Assembly (NCBI GenBank): GCA_035252155.1
Contig: DATFDL010000524.1
Span: 1 to 7,386, forward strand
DNA: 7,386 nucleotides
Reading direction: 5' to 3'
From: JAICLL01 sp035252155
GTDB taxonomy: Bacteria; Planctomycetota; Planctomycetia; Pirellulales; JAICIG01
The position numbers and the translations under genes are program-made. The number at the start of each line of letters is the position of its first letter. Positions within the stretch are counted from its first letter, which is position 1. This document shows positions 1-4,563 of the stretch, piece by piece. A model generated the notes under the pieces. It was not told the origin of the DNA. It saw only the letters and a program-made list of their open reading frames with translations, and ran no database searches.

Positions 1-45
1 GGCGGCCTGCGACGCGACGACGCGGGGTTTTGCCGACCCGGATTT

Positions 46-65
46 CCCAGGCATAAACGCCTGGG
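46..65. repeat. Perfect 7-bp inverted repeat (hairpin)
   Basis: CCCAGGC (46-52) and GCCTGGG (59-65) are exact reverse complements separated by the 6-base loop ATAAAC. The forward strand continues with an A-rich run (72-77) and not a T-run. On the reverse strand the T-run precedes the hairpin. It therefore does not have the shape of an intrinsic terminator on either strand. It overlaps the possible tail of an upstream reading frame that stops at 71-73. Confidence 0.4.
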
Positions 66-233
66 CGACATAAAAAAGGTGCCGCCATTCTAGGCAATCG
101 AACACCATCTGGAACTCTTGCGATGCTGAACAAAGCGCAACATCAAAAAGCGCAAGCGAGGATCGTCATTGAGCATTGCCTCGCTTCATTCCGTTTTCAT
201 TGATCTTCGTCTTCGCCGGCGACGGCGGACAAA

Positions 234-251
234 AACGGAATAAATTCCGTT
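234..251. promoter_or_regulatory. 18-bp palindrome AACGGAAT-AA-ATTCCGTT, possible operator
   Basis: AACGGAAT (234-241) and ATTCCGTT (244-251) are perfect inverted repeats separated by AA. A third copy, ATTCCGTT, occurs at 188-195 in direct orientation. The palindrome lies 83 bases before the chosen start codon at 335, in the presumed 5' region. The symmetry and the third half-site suggest a dimeric DNA-binding protein, or else a small RNA hairpin with a TAAA loop. No known regulator motif is recognised and no promoter has been placed next to it, so the role is a guess. Confidence 0.3.
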
Positions 252-322
252 CTACAACGTTGGCTGCCGGCCGCCGCTCCGCTAAGCTCAAGGGGCGTTT
301 TCACAAGGCGGAGTTTTTTGGC

Positions 323-329
323 GAGGAAG
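323..329 (+). promoter_or_regulatory. Ribosome binding site GAGGAAG that sets the start at 335
   Basis: GAGGAAG lies five bases upstream of the ATG at 335. The reading frame is open further upstream to a TTG at 176, but that TTG lacks a comparable purine-rich site. The 53 extra residues it would add are basic and low in recognisable character, whereas the conserved-looking part starts at MPTTVNG. The ATG at 335 is therefore preferred. Confidence 0.6.
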
Positions 330-334
330 CCGGT

Positions 335-2902
335 ATGCCCACTACGGTCAACGGCGTCGGCACGACCTATTTCGGCCGCCGCAATCGGCGGAAATTCGAC
401 GGCGTCTGCCAGTTTTGCCATCAGCCGGGCAAGCTGGAAAACTACGAGACCTGGCTGGTGTTCTGCGTGGTCTTTGTGCCGGTGATTCCGCTGGCCAAGA
501 AGCAGGTGCTGAACTATTGCCCGCATTGCCGGCGGCACATGGTCGTGGCGTTCTCGCAATGGCGCAAGGCCCGGCAGGAAGCGATCGAGGCCGCATCGGC
601 CGAGCTGGCTGGCAAGGAACACGATCCCGACGCGGCCATCAAGATGCACGGCACGTTCGAGGCGTTTCAGCAAGGCGAAGAGGCCGCCCGCTTCGCCGAG
701 GCCATGCTGACCTTGTTCGGCGATGTGGCCCGCGTGCAGTTTTATTTGGGCGGCTGGTATGAGCGCGTCGGCCGCAAAGCCGACGCCGATCGCTGCTTTG
801 TCCGTGCCTTGGAACTGGAGCCGACCAGCCTGCCCTACAAACGCGCGGTGGCCATCGGGCATATCGAGCAAGGCAATCTGCCACGGGCACGGGCGATGCT
901 GGCCGAGTTCGAGCCGCCCAGCCAGGCGTTCGAGCCGGCGCTGTTCATGCTGCTGGCCCAGGCCCATCAGCGACAGCGGCAGCATGAAGAGGCGCTCGAC
1001 CTGTTCAAAATGCTGCTGGCAGCACGCCCGGCGCTGTCGGGCGACAAGTCGTTCCGCAAGGCGGTGCGCGCGTCGGAGCGGGCGTTGGGCCAGCCGGCTT
1101 CGCTGATGCCGCGCGAGCCGTTCTACCGCTCGAAGGTGCTCTGGGCCGCGGCCGCGGCGGTGCTGCTGCTCGCCGCTTTCTTCGCCGGCAACTTTTATGT
1201 GCGAAACCATCGCACGGTGCATCTGGTCAACGGGCTGTCGATTCCCATCGTGGTGGACGTCGACAACGGTTCTCCCGTCACCGTGGGGCCGCAGGGGCGT
1301 ACCAGTCTATCGCTGGCCGAAGGACCGCATCGCGCGGTGGTCACCGACCCCAAGCTGGGCTTCGCGCCCGTCGATTTCGCACTGGGCAGCCACTGGTTCG
1401 CCGGGTTGTTCCGCTCGCCGGCGTTCGTGGTCGATCCCAGCCGTTCGGCGGTGGTGCTCTGGCAAGAAACCGTTTACGCGGCGCCGGGCGCGCAAGCTCC
1501 GCCCGGCCAAGAGCAGACCCATCTGGGCGAAGGCTTTATCAGCTATCCGCACGTCGATTATGCCTTTCAAGAGTTTCCCGCGACGCTCACTGCCAAACGC
1601 AATCAAAAGCTCCGCAAAACGCGGATCGATCTTTACTCCGCTCCGGCCTCGACCTTGATCGCGGCGCTGTTCGCCGCCCCCAACCTGGCCGGCGACCCCC
1701 TGGGCTTTACCGAAAACCATCTGCGTGCGTCGCCCGACGACCTCATGCTGCTCTCGGGCTACTGGGCGCTCGCCCGGCGGCAGAACCAGTTGCCGCGGAG
1801 CCGCGATTTTTTAGCCACCCGGCTGGACGAACGTCCGGTTTTGGTCAACTGGCACCGCATGTATCAGACCGTCCAAGAAGAGCTGGGCAATGACGACGCC
1901 CTCCTTAAGCAATACGACGCCTGGCTGGCCGCCGACCCGACGAGCTCGCCGTTGCTCTATCTGCGCGGACGGTGCGATGCCGATCGCAACGCGGCCATGC
2001 AGTTCTACCAGCGCGCGATCGCCGCCGATCCGCGGAACCCGTTTCCACACTTCGCCGCGTCGGGCATCTTATTGGCGCGCGGCGATTTCGCGGCGGCCAA
2101 AGCCGAGGCAAGCTCCGCCTGTGAGCTGCGCCCCGGCGATCCGCAGATGAAAATGCACCTCGCCAAGATCCGCCTGGCGCTGCGTGAATTTGACGCCTTG
2201 GAGGCCGAAGCTCGTGGCGCGTTGCAGGCCAATCCTCTTTCACTTGCCGACCAGGAGCAACTGCTGGCGGCATTGGTGGCGGCCGGCAAGGCCGACCAGG
2301 CGCAACAAGCCTTGGACGCTTTTAGCCAGCAGGTCGCTACGATGAATCCGCAGCAAGCGCCGGCCCTGACGCAACATTTGAGAAACAAGCTCTTGTACTT
2401 CCAGAGCGACTTTCAGGGCTTGCTCGCCGGCATTACTCCCTCGGCCGATCCAAGCGAATCGGCGCTGCCACGCTATTGGGCCGAGTTCGAGTTGCGCCAG
2501 GCCGTCAAGCCGCCGCCGGGCATCAATCCCATCCAAGCTGAGCACGACGGTTACTCATTGCTCTGCCAGGCCTTGGCCTGGGCCGAACAGGGCGACGCCG
2601 CAGCCGCCGCTGAAGCGAAGAAGCAATCGCTCGACCAGTTCCGCGCCGGCCGGCGCGACGACCGCCGCGTCGCTGACATCTTGGCCAAAGGCGGCGACTG
2701 GACCGAGCAAGACCTGGCCAATTTGCCGCTCGATCCCGCTCAAAAAACGATTGTGCTGCTCACGATGGCCGAGAGCTCCGCCGACCGCGCCGGGCCGCTC
2801 TTGGGCCTGGCCGAAAAGCTCAACTTTGAGCGGCAATTTCCCTATCACTTTTTGAAGCGGACCATCGAGCGCCTGCGGGGACGGGCCGGCGAAGCAGGGT
2901 AA
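335..2902 (+). CDS. Zinc-ribbon and TPR membrane protein of unknown function
   Basis: I do not recognise a named family for this 855-residue protein. A four-cysteine zinc-ribbon-like module comes first: C25xxC28 and C62xxC65, the second reading CPHC, with a hydrophobic stretch (41-53) between the pairs. TPR-like helical repeats follow at about 134-167, 168-200 and 201-235; the first, with GGWYERVGRKADADRCFVRA, is the clearest. A single membrane span lies at about 268-289, rich in Ala and Leu. A beta-rich, PEGA-like segment covers about 294-380, and a second TPR-like array about 538-665. The last 190 residues are helical and unassigned. There is no N-terminal signal peptide, so the zinc ribbon and first TPRs are probably cytoplasmic and the C-terminal part may be periplasmic. 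The ATG at 335 was chosen for its ribosome binding site; a TTG at 176 would add 53 residues. The gene converges on the sulfatase gene with no spacer. Such architectures suggest a scaffold or protein-binding role, but this is inference. Confidence 0.85.
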   Translation: MPTTVNGVGTTYFGRRNRRKFDGVCQFCHQPGKLENYETWLVFCVVFVPVIPLAKKQVLNYCPHCRRHMVVAFSQWRKARQEAIEAASAELAGKEHDPDAAIKMHGTFEAFQQGEEAARFAEAMLTLFGDVARVQFYLGGWYERVGRKADADRCFVRALELEPTSLPYKRAVAIGHIEQGNLPRARAMLAEFEPPSQAFEPALFMLLAQAHQRQRQHEEALDLFKMLLAARPALSGDKSFRKAVRASERALGQPASLMPREPFYRSKVLWAAAAAVLLLAAFFAGNFYVRNHRTVHLVNGLSIPIVVDVDNGSPVTVGPQGRTSLSLAEGPHRAVVTDPKLGFAPVDFALGSHWFAGLFRSPAFVVDPSRSAVVLWQETVYAAPGAQAPPGQEQTHLGEGFISYPHVDYAFQEFPATLTAKRNQKLRKTRIDLYSAPASTLIAALFAAPNLAGDPLGFTENHLRASPDDLMLLSGYWALARRQNQLPRSRDFLATRLDERPVLVNWHRMYQTVQEELGNDDALLKQYDAWLAADPTSSPLLYLRGRCDADRNAAMQFYQRAIAADPRNPFPHFAASGILLARGDFAAAKAEASSACELRPGDPQMKMHLAKIRLALREFDALEAEARGALQANPLSLADQEQLLAALVAAGKADQAQQALDAFSQQVATMNPQQAPALTQHLRNKLLYFQSDFQGLLAGITPSADPSESALPRYWAEFELRQAVKPPPGINPIQAEHDGYSLLCQALAWAEQGDAAAAAEAKKQSLDQFRAGRRDDRRVADILAKGGDWTEQDLANLPLDPAQKTIVLLTMAESSADRAGPLLGLAEKLNFERQFPYHFLKRTIERLRGRAGEAG

Positions 2903-4339
2903 TTACTGCCTTGCCTTTGTACTGGCTTCCCAATGGGGCTGCCAGTCAGGCGAGTCACTGCGGGCACTCGCCAAGTAGGCGCCGATGGTCGCGGCAATAT
3001 CGGGATGCGCCGCCGCAACATTCGTTTTTTCAGCAATGTCGGTTCGCAGATCGTACAGTTCGACGGGGGCATCGGGCCCACCGCGGCGGATGCCCTTCCA
3101 GCGGCCCTGGTAGAGCGCCGCCTGTTTGAAACCTCCTTCGTGGAACTCCCAATAAAGAAACTCGTGTTCCTGCTGCTCGGTGGGCTTGCTAAGCAAGGTC
3201 GGGGCAAAGCTGATGGAATCGCAGCCGCCCGGCATTTTGGCGCCGGCAAGTTCGGCGGCGGTTGCCATCCAATCGCCGAAGTAGCCGACGTGATTCGATG
3301 CCGTGCCGGCGGCGACGTGATCGGGCCACCAGGCAATCGTTGGAATACGAATGCCGCCGTCGTGCAGGCTCCGCTTGATCCCACTTAGTGGGCCGGACGG
3401 TTTAAATCGAGCGAGATCGTGATTGCTTTCATTGTGCGGACCATTGTCACTGGTGAAAATCACCAGCGTATTTTCCGCCAGCCCAGATTCACGCAGGGCA
3501 TCGAGCAGCCGGCCCACGTAGCCGTCGAGACGCGAAATCATCGCCGCCTGGCCTTTGTCGGGGTCCGGCCAGTCTTCGCCGGCATACGGGCCGAAGTCGG
3601 GCACCTCCGCGCCGTTTCTCAGCGCGCTCGTCCCCTCGTTGTTGGCATGCGGTACAACCATGCACCAATACAGAAAGAACGGCCGCGACTTGTTTTCAGC
3701 CACGAACTTCAGGGCGACATCGGCAAAGAGGTCATCGGCGTACTCGACGGTTTTTGTCGCGTAGCCGCCGCCATGCTGTCCGACCGGCGCCACCACATTG
3801 GGCAGCGACACCTTCTCTTCGTTTCGCCACAGGAAATCAGGAAAATGATTGTGGGCGTGATGCTGGTTAAGGTAGCCAAAGAACTCATCGAAGCCCTGCT
3901 TGCGAGGTAAACCGCTGTCTGCCATTCCGATGTCGCCCAAGCCCCATTTGCCGATCAGGGCGGTGCGATAACCGGCTTGCTGCAAGACCGTGGCCACCGT
4001 CGTATCGTCGGAGCGCAACGCCTGAGCGACAGGATTGGCCGATCCCGCGTTGCCGCGCACCCGCGTATGCCCGTGATGCTGGCCGGTCATCAGTACGCTG
4101 CGCGAAGGCGCGCACACCGTAGCGCCGGCGTAGAACTGCGTGAACCGCATGCCTTCCTTGGCCATACGGTCGAGCTGCGGCGTGTGAATTACCGTCTGGC
4201 CGTAGGATCCCAGCTCGCCATAGCCGAGATCATCGGCCATAATCCAGATCAAGTTTGGTTGGTCATGAGCGGCCGCACGATCGAAAGCGGCTGCCAAAAA
4301 CACCACAGCGATGAGCATCGCTTTCGTCGGATTCTTCAT
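2903..4339 (-). CDS. Secreted formylglycine-dependent sulfatase (S1 family, arylsulfatase-like)
   Basis: This 478-residue protein is a complete S1-type sulfatase, an enzyme that hydrolyses sulfate esters, commonly of polysaccharides in planctomycetes. A signal peptide is visible: K2 and K6, hydrophobic 8-19, likely cleavage after AAA (22-24). The sulfatase signature CAPSR (76-80) places the cysteine converted to formylglycine at C76 and its partner arginine at R80. Metal ligands are likely D36-D37 (MADDLGYG) and D298-N299 (TSDNG). K131 (GKWG), H231 (VPHANNEG) and K322 (GIKRSLHDGG) fit the other active-site positions. In GKWGLG a glycine stands where many sulfatases, such as human ARSA, have histidine (GKWHLG). 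A separate formylglycine-generating enzyme would be needed and is not in this window. Substrate cannot be read from sequence; arylsulfatase or N-acetylgalactosamine-6-sulfatase would be typical automatic labels. The ATG at 4339 is four bases from the tRNA-Lys 3' end and has no Shine-Dalgarno site. A later ATG (codon 8) would remove the basic n-region, so it is less likely. Confidence 0.93.
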   Translation of the reverse strand: MKNPTKAMLIAVVFLAAAFDRAAAHDQPNLIWIMADDLGYGELGSYGQTVIHTPQLDRMAKEGMRFTQFYAGATVCAPSRSVLMTGQHHGHTRVRGNAGSANPVAQALRSDDTTVATVLQQAGYRTALIGKWGLGDIGMADSGLPRKQGFDEFFGYLNQHHAHNHFPDFLWRNEEKVSLPNVVAPVGQHGGGYATKTVEYADDLFADVALKFVAENKSRPFFLYWCMVVPHANNEGTSALRNGAEVPDFGPYAGEDWPDPDKGQAAMISRLDGYVGRLLDALRESGLAENTLVIFTSDNGPHNESNHDLARFKPSGPLSGIKRSLHDGGIRIPTIAWWPDHVAAGTASNHVGYFGDWMATAAELAGAKMPGGCDSISFAPTLLSKPTEQQEHEFLYWEFHEGGFKQAALYQGRWKGIRRGGPDAPVELYDLRTDIAEKTNVAAAHPDIAATIGAYLASARSDSPDWQPHWEASTKARQ

Positions 4340-4343
4340 AAGT

Positions 4344-4415
<72 letters not shown>

Positions 4416-4433
4416 GTGCTGCCCGCTAGGCAG

Positions 4434-4463
4434 ATCGTAAGGTAGCAAGATGGTCGTCCGCAA
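4434..4463 (-). promoter_or_regulatory. Candidate sigma-70-like promoter for tRNA-Lys
   Basis: On the minus strand a TTGCGG (4463-4458) is followed after 18 bases by TACGAT (4439-4434), which would start transcription roughly 12 bases before the tRNA. The -10 matches consensus at four of six positions and the -35 at three. A rival -35, TTGACT (4475-4470), is a better hexamer but pairs at 17 bases only with the poor CATCTT (4452-4447). Between the -10 and the tRNA, CTGCC/GGCAG (4419-4433) could form a small leader hairpin. Position fits well; motif quality is weak. Confidence 0.3.
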
Positions 4464-4496
4464 CCGGCAAGTCAAGATGCCAGTGTCTGGCCGGTT
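4462..4496. repeat. Nested inverted repeats in the divergent intergenic region
   Basis: AACCGGC (4462-4468) and GCCGGTT (4490-4496) form a perfect 7-bp inverted repeat with 21 bases between. Inside it lies a second perfect repeat, GCCAG-TGT-CTGGC (4479-4491), which shares two bases with the outer right arm, so both hairpins cannot fully form at once. The outer arms touch the candidate -35 elements of the leftward tRNA and rightward dehydrogenase promoters. This could be an operator serving both directions, but in GC-rich DNA repeats of this length also arise by chance. Confidence 0.3.
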
Positions 4497-4523
4497 CATT
4501 TGCGGGCGAAGGGCGTGTAACAT
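4495..4523 (+). promoter_or_regulatory. Weak candidate promoter for the PQQ dehydrogenase gene
   Basis: TTCATT (4495-4500) and TAACAT (4518-4523) are 17 bases apart and lie about 40 bases before the start codon at 4564. The -35 matches consensus at three of six positions and the -10 at four. The overlapping CATAAA (4521-4526) is an alternative -10. It is the least GC-rich part of this intergenic stretch, which supports it slightly. Confidence 0.22.
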
Positions 4524-4563
4524 AAAGCCTGTCTCGACTCCGCGGACTTGGTGAACGCTGGTT

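Larger units (their letters stand above)
1..334. other. Region upstream of the zinc-ribbon/TPR gene, no confident gene
   Basis: No convincing gene or RNA lies here. One forward frame is open from base 2 to a TAA at 71-73 and would end in residues FPGINAWAT. Its third codon positions are mostly G/C, so it could be the last 23 codons of a gene entering from the left. The other forward frame, open to a TAG at 91-93, looks less coding-like, and so short a stretch cannot decide. From about base 74 to 334 the sequence is less GC-rich, as expected for a 5' regulatory region. It contains a hairpin (46-65), three copies of an octamer (188-251) and a ribosome binding site just before base 335. I found no good sigma-70 promoter. 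Confidence 0.5.

Noticed and set aside
176..334. TTG start at 176 for the zinc-ribbon gene
   Set aside because: The ATG at 335 has a good ribosome binding site, and the added 53 residues look like translated untranslated region.
197..1222. Reverse open frame of 341 codons opposite the zinc-ribbon/TPR gene
   Set aside because: It lacks motifs, and the opposite strand shows TPRs, paired CxxC motifs and a membrane span.
2892..2912. Bidirectional terminator at the convergent junction (AAGCAG/CTGC-CTT)
   Set aside because: The stem is short and needs a bulge, with no T-run on either strand.
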